46,019 bases of DNA from Alphaproteobacteria bacterium. GTDB lineage: Bacteria > Pseudomonadota > Alphaproteobacteria > UBA8366 > GCA-2717185. The notes under the pieces were generated by a model, which was not told the origin of the DNA, did no database searches, and saw only the letters and a list, made by a program, of their open reading frames with translations. The translations under genes and the position numbers were made by a program. The stretch spans positions 1-46,019 of the forward strand of contig JBBDQU010000023.1 of the NCBI GenBank assembly GCA_040905865.1, read 5' to 3'. Positions 15,708 to 24,487 of this stretch are shown piece after piece (within the stretch, counting starts at the first letter, position 1; every line of letters starts with the position of its first letter).

Positions 15708-17186
15708 CTAGAACGTCTTGCTCAGGCCCACCGAGATCACGTTTTCCCGAAGGTCGTTGGTATCGACGTCGCTGTCACGATACAGGAAATTGTATTGAAG
15801 GGTTCCGGTTACGTCTTCGAATATCGAATATCGTAAGAACATGCCGCCATTCACTGTCATATCCTCGACGCCGATGTCGCTTTCGGTCGTCGCGGAGTAG
15901 CTGGTGACGATACCGCCCGTCAGGTCCGGCCATATCCGGCGGTTGATATTGCCGCCGAATGTCACAATCGTCTCTTCCGTATCCGCCGCCAATTCGGTTC
16001 GTGTCGCGACGGATGAATTGAGGCCGAACGTGTTGCGGCCGCGTGCGCCATTCAGCGCAATGGTAAATCTCTCCTCTTTGGTCGCCTGTTCTTCAAAATC
16101 GAATTCGGAACTGTTCGGCGATCCGGGCAGTCCCGTAATGGGATCGACCAGCACATTTTCGTTATTGAGGACCAGATTGTTCAGGTTTTGCGTCAGGCGC
16201 TCCCGGTCGGTCTGCACGGTGACCTCATAGGTCGCGAGAACAGTGGTCCGGGAACTGAACCGGTAAATGGCATCGCCGGAAAACACGGGTTCGTCGAAGC
16301 GTCTGCCGTACTCCACACGAATCGAGGAGCGGGGCCCCGGGGTCAGCCTTGCGCCGCCGCGCCAGAAAATTGTTGCACTGTCATCCGCGTTTATTCCGGC
16401 GTTTTCGATAACTTCGCGCCCGACACGGCCAAGCAATGAAAAGTGGCGCGTCCAGGCGTACTCATTGGAAAACTCCAGCAGGTCGCGGTCGCTGTTATCG
16501 TCGGTAAAATTGGTGTTGCCAATCAGCTGCCACGCATTCCTGCTGAAGTTGGGGCCGCTGCGCACAAGGGTCTCGAAGGAAATAGTACGTGAATCCTCCG
16601 GTTGCACCGCGGCGCTGCCGACGTCTGATTCCAGAAACTGGATCTGGTTGTAGGAAATACGAACATCCGATTCGGCCCAGTTGCCGTAACGGTATGCGTA
16701 ATTCGGCGTAATCGAATAGTTCAATATTGTCGTCTGATCGTTGGTCCCGATCGTGCGGTCTGTCGCCGCCTCGCCGCCATTGCGTTGCAACGACTGCTGG
16801 CTGAGGGATGCCCTGGTGTCCAGAAAAACATAGTCCTCGTACACGGACATTCTGCCGGCTCCCAGCATGGATTGCCGAAATCCATCCAGGTCGCTGTTAT
16901 CCCAGAACTTGTCCTGGGAAATCGAATAATCGAAACTAAGCTGAAGGTGGCGGCCGATACCGTCAACGCTGATGCCTGCACTTGCCGTGGAGATCAAGTC
17001 GGCTTTCTCGTCGGTGCTGGTGGACCGGGCATTGTCGGTAACGCTTTGCTCCACGGCGACCTGCGGCGTGATCGTCCACTCGGCGCCGGCGGCCGGCATA
17101 TTCACCGCGCCGACGAACAGGGCGGAAACGCAGACAGCGCGCGGGATTTTCCACGCTGCGGGATGGCTATGTCGCAATACAATCAT
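15708..17186 (-). CDS. XrtA/PEP-CTERM-associated outer-membrane beta-barrel protein
   Basis: A 492-aa protein with an N-terminal signal peptide (cleavage near AAGAEW, about residue 35). It is followed by many alternating strands rich in aromatic residues and ends in SVGLSKTF, the terminal Phe typical of outer-membrane barrels. It matches the layout of TIGR03016 (PEP-CTERM system beta-barrel, about 450-500 aa). It may be the outer-membrane outlet or anchor for the polysaccharide; this is inferred from fold and context. It lies 34 bp after the tyrosine kinase gene and 9 bp before the ATPase gene. Confidence 0.88.
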   Translation of the reverse strand: MIVLRHSHPAAWKIPRAVCVSALFVGAVNMPAAGAEWTITPQVAVEQSVTDNARSTSTDEKADLISTASAGISVDGIGRHLQLSFDYSISQDKFWDNSDLDGFRQSMLGAGRMSVYEDYVFLDTRASLSQQSLQRNGGEAATDRTIGTNDQTTILNYSITPNYAYRYGNWAESDVRISYNQIQFLESDVGSAAVQPEDSRTISFETLVRSGPNFSRNAWQLIGNTNFTDDNSDRDLLEFSNEYAWTRHFSLLGRVGREVIENAGINADDSATIFWRGGARLTPGPRSSIRVEYGRRFDEPVFSGDAIYRFSSRTTVLATYEVTVQTDRERLTQNLNNLVLNNENVLVDPITGLPGSPNSSEFDFEEQATKEERFTIALNGARGRNTFGLNSSVATRTELAADTEETIVTFGGNINRRIWPDLTGGIVTSYSATTESDIGVEDMTVNGGMFLRYSIFEDVTGTLQYNFLYRDSDVDTNDLRENVISVGLSKTF

Positions 17187-17220
17187 CCGTATTTCTTCGT
17201 TCCCGAAAGTAAAACTACAT

Positions 17221-18189
17221 CTATGTTCGGTATTCGTCGTAGTAAGAATATGTGCGATAGGCCGAGATCGTAGAGTCGGCGCCTGTCTTGTTTATCACAA
17301 AATAGATGTTTTCACAGTTACTAATAAGCTTCAACGAACGCTCCACGTTGGCCTTTTTTGTTCTGTTGGCTTCGACGACGAGCACAATCTGGCCGACGAG
17401 CAGCGCCAGAACGCTGGCTTCGCTGCTGGCCAGAACGGGCGGCGAGTCGATGATAATGACCCGGTCGGGGTATCGCGCGGCGATATCGTCCATGAGCGAC
17501 GCCATTTTCTGGCTGGCCATGAGTTCCGGAGCCTGCGGATGCTTCGTGCCGACCGGTAATATTGTCAGGTTGGGAATATTGGTGCGGACGAAAAGGTCCG
17601 TCAATTCAAGCTTGTCATCGATCAGCAGGTCGACCAGGCCCTTGCGGTCCCCGATACCCAATTCCTCTTCCAGCCTGTGGCGATACACATCGGTATCGAT
17701 TAGCAGAACGTGCAGATCCCGTTCCGAAGCGATACTCATGGCAAGATTGATCGACGAAAAGGTTTTGCCTTCGCCGGGTTGCGCGCTGGTGATCATGACA
17801 ACATTGCCGCGCTCGACCTTGCGCTTGTCGTTACCGAACGCTTTGAGCAGCAGGGGACGCTTGATGGCCCGAAACTCCTCCGCCAGATGACTTTGCTGCT
17901 GGTCAGGGGTGATGTAACCCGAACGCCTCAGCTGGTCGTAATCCAGATTGAATCGGAAGGTTTCCCGGTCGGCATTGTCCGGAACCTTATTCTTCGGTTG
18001 GGAATCGCCGGACGGCTGCGGTCGGCTACGGCTATCGGAAGCAGCGTCGGCAACGGTCATGGCCGCTGGCTTGACGCGCGTTGCCGCCAGCTTTTCAGCA
18101 GCCCGCTCCGCCAGGGATTTCTTGTCGCCGGCGTTCTGTTTATCTGCCAACCGCTGGATCAGGTCCAGCCTGTCGCTATCATCCGCCAT
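17221..18189 (-). CDS. XrtA-associated tyrosine autokinase (BY-kinase)
   Basis: A 322-aa cytoplasmic bacterial tyrosine kinase of the exopolysaccharide/PEP-CTERM type (TIGR03018). Walker A is SAQPGEGKTFSSINLAM, Walker A' is VLLIDTDVYRH and Walker B is VIIIDSPPVL. The extreme C-terminus is a tyrosine cluster (AYRTYSYYDEYRT) for autophosphorylation. The first 80 residues are variable and charged. It starts 1 bp after the Wzz-like gene stops, so the membrane activator and kinase are made together as in Wzz/Wzc split systems. It controls polymer length and export by phosphorylation cycles (family knowledge). Confidence 0.94.
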   Translation of the reverse strand: MADDSDRLDLIQRLADKQNAGDKKSLAERAAEKLAATRVKPAAMTVADAASDSRSRPQPSGDSQPKNKVPDNADRETFRFNLDYDQLRRSGYITPDQQQSHLAEEFRAIKRPLLLKAFGNDKRKVERGNVVMITSAQPGEGKTFSSINLAMSIASERDLHVLLIDTDVYRHRLEEELGIGDRKGLVDLLIDDKLELTDLFVRTNIPNLTILPVGTKHPQAPELMASQKMASLMDDIAARYPDRVIIIDSPPVLASSEASVLALLVGQIVLVVEANRTKKANVERSLKLISNCENIYFVINKTGADSTISAYRTYSYYDEYRT

Positions 18190-18190
18190 C

Positions 18191-19843
18191 TCAAAGCTCT
18201 TTCAGAAATGGCATGTTTGCGAAGGAAATAACAATGTCCCTGATCCAGGCCAATTGTGAGGGCAATTGCTGCTGTTGCAGCAACTGTGGCAATTTTGTCA
18301 ATTCAGGCGCAAAAATCACCATGGCGATGCACAACGCCACCAGTGATCCCAGCGCGATGCCGAATCCCACATTGCTGAGGGCATGGCGGAATTTATCCTT
18401 CGTACTGACGATCAGCGACACCGTGCCGATGACAGCAATACCGAATGTTTCAGAAAGACTGCGTCCGGCGCCGATCGTGCCGTCAATTTGCCCCAGCAGA
18501 AACGCAAATCCGGCGCCGCCGCCCAGTGCGACAAGCATCACGGCGGCAATAAGCAGTTCCCGTTTCGGCGCAGAAGGACGTATCGGGACCTGTGGCGGTG
18601 AAATGATGCGGAACTGGATCGCATCCGTTGTCGCTTCCGCGGCCTGGGAAATCTTTGCGGCTTCGCGGCGCGACAGGAACTCGTCGTATTTCCCCTTTAT
18701 GATCGCATAGTCGCGTTCCAGGTCCTTCAATTGCGTTTCAATTTCCGGCGCGGTCAGGCGTAATTCGTCCAGTCGGCGCACTTCTGCTTCCGCGCTAGCC
18801 AAGTTGCGGCGGAGGACCACAAATTTGGGCTCGATTTCGCTCAGCTTCATCTCCAGCTGCTGATAGAGAGCATTGGGAATTTCAGATTTTGCGACCGTTG
18901 CGCTCGCTTTTTCGGCTTCCGGCGCGTCGTCAGCCTCCTTTTCCATCGACTTGCGCAGGTTTTCGATGCTGCGGACCAGCGAGATTACATCTGGATGGTT
19001 CTCGGTGTATTGCAGTCGCAACTGGTCGAGGTTCTCCTGCAGTTTTTCAAGCCGGACCTGGCTGGGCGAAGATTGCTGGCCCGTCATCACGACCTGAGGC
19101 GCCGTTTCCAGTTTGAGAAACTGCGGCGTGCGCTCCAGTTGCGCCTTCAACTGGTCCCGCGCCAGGACCGCATCTTCATATTCCAGCTTCGCGGCTTGTG
19201 CCTTGTCGCGCGCCGCATTCAGTTGCGCGACGAAACTGCCCGCCTGGATGACGTTCGCATGCTTGGATCTGAAATCGGCAATCCGCCGCTCTGCATCCCT
19301 TATCTGCTGCTGGTAGGTCTCGAGTTGTGCTTCGATGAACGAACGGGCGTTTTCCATATCCTGCCTGTTCCGTCCCAGATTCGTTTCGACGAAAATGGTC
19401 AGCAGGGCCTGCACCACGGATTTCGCCAGGACGGGGTCCTTGTCCGTGTAACTGACAGTGAACAGGTTTCGGCCCTGCGCCGTAATGCTGGCGTTGTCTT
19501 TCAGTCGCCCCAGCATGTTTTCGATTTCAATCGGTGTTGTGGCTTCGAGATCGAGGTCGGTGGCGCGCGCCACTTCGGCCAAATTGGGCCGGCTCAGTAG
19601 CGTGCGCTGCATAATGGCAACTTCCTTGTCGACATCGCTCTCTACCGTAATCCCCTTTAGCAGCGGGCCGAGAAGGGATGAGGTGTCGATATAGACGCGC
19701 GCCTCGGACTCGTACTTGTCAGGCAATACCGCAACGACGCCCCAGCCGACAAAGCAGATGAGCCATGCCAGCGCAAGCGCATACCAGCGCCGCCGCCAAA
19801 CGGCGACCAGGTGGGCCAGGAATTCATTGAATACGTCATGCAT
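18191..19843 (-). CDS. XrtA-associated polysaccharide chain-length determinant (Wzz-like)
   Basis: Polysaccharide co-polymerase of 550 aa, TIGR03007-like. A first transmembrane helix lies near residues 20-37 (YALALAWLICFVGWGVVAV), followed by the Wzz domain (DKYESEARVYIDTSSLL). The periplasmic region is a long coiled coil (about 160-400, with many Q/E/R heptads). A second membrane helix pair lies near 435-455 and 495-515. It has no kinase domain of its own; the partner kinase is the next gene, 1 bp away. The ATG start at 19843 has no strong ribosome site. It begins a run of eight tightly packed minus-strand genes. Confidence 0.93.
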   Translation of the reverse strand: MHDVFNEFLAHLVAVWRRRWYALALAWLICFVGWGVVAVLPDKYESEARVYIDTSSLLGPLLKGITVESDVDKEVAIMQRTLLSRPNLAEVARATDLDLEATTPIEIENMLGRLKDNASITAQGRNLFTVSYTDKDPVLAKSVVQALLTIFVETNLGRNRQDMENARSFIEAQLETYQQQIRDAERRIADFRSKHANVIQAGSFVAQLNAARDKAQAAKLEYEDAVLARDQLKAQLERTPQFLKLETAPQVVMTGQQSSPSQVRLEKLQENLDQLRLQYTENHPDVISLVRSIENLRKSMEKEADDAPEAEKASATVAKSEIPNALYQQLEMKLSEIEPKFVVLRRNLASAEAEVRRLDELRLTAPEIETQLKDLERDYAIIKGKYDEFLSRREAAKISQAAEATTDAIQFRIISPPQVPIRPSAPKRELLIAAVMLVALGGGAGFAFLLGQIDGTIGAGRSLSETFGIAVIGTVSLIVSTKDKFRHALSNVGFGIALGSLVALCIAMVIFAPELTKLPQLLQQQQLPSQLAWIRDIVISFANMPFLKEL

Positions 19844-20205
19844 GGCCGATCAACCGAAATTTCTCCACTGGCACGAATGCGCCCTGTTCCGTTCAAGATG
19901 ATCCGGTTGGCTATATGGGGAATAAAACCAGCGCACTGCATCGTCCATATGGGTGATTGGCATGGTCAAGTATAACATACCGCCAGCGTTTCAAGTGGTT
20001 TCGGCCCAGGTTCTCTCTTCAGAAGAATTAATACATTAAAACCAAGTGATCCAACTGGCCTTCCCGGCGACGATCGATACTCTATTCCAGTGCGCCCCGC
20101 CAATTCGTCGTACGCCGGGCATACGCTATTCGTCAGGCAATAGCCTCCGAGGCGGGCTCCTCGCGAAGCCTGCCCTGTGCGCGGTTTAACCGGCGCGCCG
20201 CATGA
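19844..20205 (-). other. intergenic region between wza-like and wzz-like genes
   Basis: 362 bp without a gene. Next to the wza-like stop are GC-rich hairpins (for example arms GGCGGGCT/AGCCTGCC around 20153-20176, and GCGCCGGTT/AACCGCGC near 20177-20195) without T-runs, so they are not classical terminators. The half nearer wzz is more AT-rich and should hold the promoter for the eight-gene minus-strand run, but I found no -35/-10 pair with acceptable spacing. Confidence 0.4.
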
Positions 20206-20838
20206 CTAGAACCAGCTTTGCGGGATGATGAGGACATCCCCCGGAAGAACGTCCACATTTGCCGTTACATCGCCGTCTTTCAGCAAGTCGTCCAGCCGGA
20301 CGCGATAGGAATTCTTCTTGTCGCCGGCGGCGCGAATGATAACAGCGCGGTTTCCGGCCGCGAACTCGGTCAACCCGCCGACAGCAATCATGACGTCGAG
20401 GACAGTCATTTTCTCGCTATAGGGGATCGCCCGCGGCGCGGATGCTTCGCCGACAACACGAACCTGCTGGTCGAACGGCCCGATGAACCCGGTCACGATG
20501 ACGGTCACGACAGGGTTCTGGACAAATTCCGACAGCACCTTCTCGACATCGCGGGCGAGTTCCGTCGGGGTTTTATTGGCCGCCTGCAGATCTTCGATCA
20601 GGGGCATGGAGATTCTGCCGTCGGGGCGGACCGGGATCGTCGTCGACAGTTCCGGATTTCGCCAGACGAAAATCTGAAGTTGATCGCCGGGCCCGACAAG
20701 ATAGCCTGGAGATGTCCCGATGGACTGGGGGGCCGCGACCGGCGCGTCATCAAAATCCGCACAGGCGCCAAGACCGGTCAGGATCAGGCCTGTCACCAGC
20801 ATCCGAACCAAAAATCGACCAGATAACAAGTTTTTCAC
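20206..20838 (-). CDS. XrtA-associated polysaccharide export lipoprotein (Wza-like)
   Basis: A 210-aa outer-membrane export protein of the TIGR03027 type. The signal peptide ends in lipobox LGAC (Cys26). The poly-export domain follows with GYLVGPGDQLQIFVWRNPEL and VRPDGRISMPLIEDLQA (residues about 45-85), then one SLBB-like region with VVGEASAPRAIPY and VLPGDVLIIPQSWF at the end. The start is GTG 20838 with GGAG 8 nt upstream. It has its own sigma-70-like promoter at 20884-20912. It is separated from the wzz-like gene by 362 bp, so it may be expressed apart from the rest of the run. Confidence 0.93.
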   Translation of the reverse strand: MKNLLSGRFLVRMLVTGLILTGLGACADFDDAPVAAPQSIGTSPGYLVGPGDQLQIFVWRNPELSTTIPVRPDGRISMPLIEDLQAANKTPTELARDVEKVLSEFVQNPVVTVIVTGFIGPFDQQVRVVGEASAPRAIPYSEKMTVLDVMIAVGGLTEFAAGNRAVIIRAAGDKKNSYRVRLDDLLKDGDVTANVDVLPGDVLIIPQSWF

Positions 20839-20883
20839 CGAACCATCTCCATATTGCGGAATTCCAATAGTATTCGTGCTTCT

Positions 20884-20912
20884 ATCATATAAAAAGCATT
20901 GTTGCGCGTCAA
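20884..20912 (-). promoter_or_regulatory. sigma-70-type promoter of the wza-like gene
   Basis: On the minus strand TTGACG (20907-20912) and TATGAT (20884-20889) are separated by 17 bp. Transcription would start near 20877, leaving a 5' leader of about 39 nt with GGAG before the GTG start. The rest of 20839-21157 is non-coding with no other clear signal. Confidence 0.65.
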
Positions 20913-21157
20913 AAAACCCAAGACCAATGAAAGTACCACATTCTATATTAACAACTTCCTTACGATGACTTGTCCGGCGCGACCATCAGCCGCGGTTCAT
21001 GTCCCGCCTGCCGGCCCGGTCCAAAAGGTTGACCCGATATTTTTTTGACCGCGACAGGCACGTCACCCAATTGGATGATGATAAGATCGGTGAAACTCCG
21101 GATAAACAGGAACATTGCTTCGTACGCGCCGCGACGGCGGGATAAAGGGATGGAAAA

Positions 21158-21343
21158 TTGACTATCGATGGCAAATTGCACGAGGGCTGCATTGTCGGTT
21201 GCGACTGCGGCACCTTTTTCCTGGCGGCGCGTCTGGGCGTTTCCATTGAATGTCCCGACTGTGGCCATACGGAACTTCCGGCGCCGATGCTGACAGCATG
21301 GATGCTGGAGAGCGGCAGGAAACCGCTGGTGGCGGTGGATTGA
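21158..21343 (+). CDS. small zinc-ribbon-like protein (61 aa)
   Basis: The product has a CDCG motif near residue 16 and a CPDCG motif near residue 33, spaced as in a small treble-clef or zinc-ribbon fold, with a further Cys ahead. The start appears to be TTG 21158, with AAAGGGA (21144-21150) 7 nt upstream. No in-frame ATG lies early enough to keep both Cys motifs. A three-codon frame ATG-GAA-AAT-TGA at 21150 overlaps the TTG in TTGA. It lies between the divergent wza-like gene and the EpsB-type transferase, in the same direction as the latter. Function unknown; metal binding is inferred from the cysteines. Confidence 0.55.
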   Translation: MTIDGKLHEGCIVGCDCGTFFLAARLGVSIECPDCGHTELPAPMLTAWMLESGRKPLVAVD

Positions 21344-21487
21344 TCCTTCAATGTCTCGTTACTGGCTTCGAATGCCGCATATTGCTGCTATGCCGGGGTT
21401 CATGGCGGCTGATATAATCATCTGATAACGGGGCGAAACATTGTATTACCTGTATAACTTTTCACTAAATGATGCGTTAGCCAGTTC

Positions 21488-22870
21488 ATGATCAGTATAT
21501 TTCGGCTACACATAGCGACACCCGTTCTGGTGTTGGGGATATTCGATATCCTGATCTTGTATTTGTCCATTGCCGCTGGATATTCGATCAGTTATCTCGA
21601 TATCGAAATCGGCATCAATACTTTTCTGGCCAATTTCGGCAACAGCACGATTTACGTCAGTGCGATTGTCCTAACGCTGATCATGATGGGATTGTACCAG
21701 CGTCAGTTCATCGCCGATACGAAGATCACTTTTCTGCGGTTATTCGCGAGTTTTGCGTCCGCGGTTTTTCTGATGTCGATCATCTTTTACATTTTCCCAC
21801 AAACGCGCATCTGGATGAGCGCCCTGCTGCCGGCGATTGCGATCAGTCTGATCGGCGTTCTGTGCGCCCGGGTCATCTTTCTGCGGGTTACGGGCATCAA
21901 TGTCTTCCGGCATCGGGTGCTCGTTTTCGGAGCCGGCAAACAGGCCCGCGAGGTCGAGGCGCTGGAAGCCGGTGGAGCCTTCCATTGTGTCGGGTTCCTC
22001 CCGGTTGATGGAAGCGACATTTGCGTGGACCGGACCCGTGTCCTGAAATACGACACGGCGCTTACCCATATCGTCAGTGCGCAGGATGCCGATGAAGTGG
22101 TCGTCGCGCTGCAGGAACGCAGAGGGCGGATTCCGTCCGAAGACCTGCTGGCATGCCGCATGGAGGGCGTCCGGATCAGCGATTTCTGGACCTTCATGGA
22201 GCGCCAGAAAGGGGAGGTCGAACTCGACGCGCTGAATCCGAGCTGGATGATTTTTGCCGACGGGTTTTCGTCGCGTCTGGGTACGCAACGAATCGTAAAG
22301 CGTATATTCGATATCGTCGTCAGCATACTCCTGCTGCTGTTTTCGCTGCCGGTTACACTCGTCGCCGCGGCGGCGGTGTACCTGCAGGATCGCGGGCCGG
22401 TATTCTACCGTCAGGAGCGTGTCGGACTATATGGAGAGTCGTTCTTTCTGTTTAAGTTCCGAAGCATGCGGGTTGATGCGGAAAACGACGGCGTCGCCCG
22501 CTGGGCGTCGGCCAATGACAGCCGCGTCACGCCGGTTGGCGCGTTTATCCGCATGGCGCGGATAGATGAAATTCCCCAGATCATCAACGTGTTGCGCGGT
22601 GAGATGAGTTTTATCGGTCCGCGCCCGGAACGGCCGGTTATCGTAGCCGAACTGCTAGAGGCGATCCCCTATTACGGCTATCGGGACACGGTGAAGCCAG
22701 GCATTACGGGATGGGCGCAGGTAAACTATCCGTATGGCGCCTCGGTAGAGGATGCCCGGCGGAAACTCAAATTCGATCTTTATTATATCAAGAATTACAG
22801 CCTTATGCTTGATTGTCTCATCCTGTTGCAGACCGTGAGGGTTGTCCTCTGGCCACAGGGTGTACGGTGA
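21488..22870 (+). CDS. XrtA-associated initiating sugar transferase (EpsB/TIGR03013 type)
   Basis: Polyisoprenyl-phosphate hexose-1-phosphate transferase that starts repeat-unit assembly on undecaprenyl phosphate at the inner membrane. Four to five N-terminal helices (residues about 10-135) precede a Rossmann-like region (VLVFGAGKQAREVEAL), another helix near 280-300, and the catalytic PF02397 domain with QDRGPVFYRQERVG, FKFRSMR, RMARIDEIPQIINVL and FIGPRPERP. The 460-aa length fits TIGR03013. It stops 72 bp before the chosen xrtA start (or directly abuts an alternative TTG), so the two are co-transcribed. Confidence 0.95.
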   Translation: MISIFRLHIATPVLVLGIFDILILYLSIAAGYSISYLDIEIGINTFLANFGNSTIYVSAIVLTLIMMGLYQRQFIADTKITFLRLFASFASAVFLMSIIFYIFPQTRIWMSALLPAIAISLIGVLCARVIFLRVTGINVFRHRVLVFGAGKQAREVEALEAGGAFHCVGFLPVDGSDICVDRTRVLKYDTALTHIVSAQDADEVVVALQERRGRIPSEDLLACRMEGVRISDFWTFMERQKGEVELDALNPSWMIFADGFSSRLGTQRIVKRIFDIVVSILLLLFSLPVTLVAAAAVYLQDRGPVFYRQERVGLYGESFFLFKFRSMRVDAENDGVARWASANDSRVTPVGAFIRMARIDEIPQIINVLRGEMSFIGPRPERPVIVAELLEAIPYYGYRDTVKPGITGWAQVNYPYGASVEDARRKLKFDLYYIKNYSLMLDCLILLQTVRVVLWPQGVR

Positions 22871-22942
22871 TTGTCGGATGCGGGCGATGTTCCCGGGCGT
22901 GGGACATGGCGCCGGTCAGGACGCAGCAAGGATGAACGCGAC

Positions 22943-24460
22943 GTGCCAAGGAACGGATTAGCGGCGGCTTTGCCGTCCGGGCCGCTGACCGCGGGCCGGG
23001 TGTCTGCCGCTGCGGCAATACTGGGCGTGATGGCGTTGATCGCCATCTATTCCGAAACCGCAGCATCGATGCTGGATCTGTGGTCCCGGATGCATGCCTT
23101 CGACCATGCCTTCCTGATACTTCCGGTCTGCGGTTACCTGATCTGGGAGCGACGCCGCGTTCTGGCGGGAATCGGCCCATCGCCCAGCATCGTCGGGGCG
23201 ATACTGCTGGCGGGATTCGGCATCATGTGGATCGCGGCTGACGCAGTTGATGTCGCCGTCGGGCGGCAGGCGGCGTTGATCGGCATGGTTGAAAGCCTCG
23301 TTCTGACCGTCGTGGGCTGGCGGATGTTCCGGGCAATGCTGTTCCCGATGCTGTTTTTGTGGCTGGTTCTTCCGACTGACCTGAACCTGTTGCCGCCGTT
23401 GCAGCGTTTGGCGACCATCGTGTCATCGCAGACCATCGCCATGATGGGGATCCCGGTCTTTGTCGAGGACGTGTTTATCGAATTGCCCGCGGCGCGGTTC
23501 TGGGTCGCGCCGGGCTGCGCCGGCCTGAATTTCCTGCTGTCCGGTCTGGCCCTGTCCATTCTCTATGCGGAACAGATGTACACCAGCTGGACCAAGCGCA
23601 TTCTCTGCGTGGCGGTCGCCATTATCGTCGCGCTGATCGCCAACTGGCTCCGGATTATCGCCATTATCCTGGCGTCATTCTATCTGGACGGGGTTTACGA
23701 CATTAACGACCATTACATGGAAGGATGGCTGTTCTTCGCGGCAATCATGTTCCTGTTGATGTGGCTGGGCTGGCGCTTTCGGGACCCCGCGCCTGTCGCT
23801 GTCCGGCAGACCGGCGCATCCGGGCCGCGCGGCGGTCGCGCCGGAATTGTCGTGGCGGTGGCCGGCGCGGTTGCCATCGCAGGATTGTTCCCGGCTTATT
23901 CGGCCTATCGTCAGAGCGATCTTCCGCCGGTGCCGCCGACGCGAATCGCCATTCCTGAAACCGTCGGCGCGTGGCGGCTTGTACCGGACGATCCGTCCTG
24001 GCGGCCGAACTTCGCGGACGCCGATGCGCAGGCGACCGCCCAATACAGCAACGGGACCGAACAGGTGTCGCTGTTCGTGGCCTATTACGCCTATCAGGGA
24101 GAAGGACGGGAGGTCGCCAGCTATGCCAACAAGGTGCATGACGACAACACGTGGTTCTGGCTGCGCACCGGCAAAACGGAGGCAGTCATCGGCGATACCC
24201 GGACCACCATGACGACGACTGCCCTGAAATCAGGCGATCTTCGCCGCAATGTCTGGCATACGTACTGGCTCGACGGGCGCTACATGAACAGCCCGGTCAT
24301 GGCAAAACTGGCGCAGGCAAAGACGGACCTGCTGTTCGGCGACCGCCGCGCCGGCTTCCTGGCCGTGTCGGCGGATGAAGATACGGACCCGGAAAACCTG
24401 CGCGCCTTCCTGGCCGCCCTGCCGCCGTTTCCGACGCTTTCGGCGCCGGTTGCCCGATGA
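22943..24460 (+). CDS. xrtA: exosortase A fused to an EpsI domain
   Basis: Multi-spanning transpeptidase-like protein that processes PEP-CTERM proteins at the inner membrane. The catalytic set is visible: Cys192 in VAPGCAGLNFL, Arg237 in NWLRIIAII and His257 in NDHYMEGWLFF. About eight hydrophobic segments end near residue 290. The C-terminal 200 residues are a periplasmic EpsI/DUF3485 domain (ETVGAWRL, VASYANKVHDDNTWFW, NVWHTYWLDGRY). I chose GTG 22943 because AAGGA (22928-22932) precedes it; the frame is open to TTG 22871, directly after the previous stop. With the substrate gene, the amidotransferase and EpsB it forms the core of the system. Confidence 0.94.
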   Translation: MPRNGLAAALPSGPLTAGRVSAAAAILGVMALIAIYSETAASMLDLWSRMHAFDHAFLILPVCGYLIWERRRVLAGIGPSPSIVGAILLAGFGIMWIAADAVDVAVGRQAALIGMVESLVLTVVGWRMFRAMLFPMLFLWLVLPTDLNLLPPLQRLATIVSSQTIAMMGIPVFVEDVFIELPAARFWVAPGCAGLNFLLSGLALSILYAEQMYTSWTKRILCVAVAIIVALIANWLRIIAIILASFYLDGVYDINDHYMEGWLFFAAIMFLLMWLGWRFRDPAPVAVRQTGASGPRGGRAGIVVAVAGAVAIAGLFPAYSAYRQSDLPPVPPTRIAIPETVGAWRLVPDDPSWRPNFADADAQATAQYSNGTEQVSLFVAYYAYQGEGREVASYANKVHDDNTWFWLRTGKTEAVIGDTRTTMTTTALKSGDLRRNVWHTYWLDGRYMNSPVMAKLAQAKTDLLFGDRRAGFLAVSADEDTDPENLRAFLAALPPFPTLSAPVAR

Positions 24461-24487
24461 ACCCGTGACTTAGGAACGACGCAACGC

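Noticed and set aside
19869-19886. CTGGCACGAATGCGCC resembling a -24 element on the plus strand
   Set aside because: It has no TTGC -12 element and points away from the genes it would have to serve.
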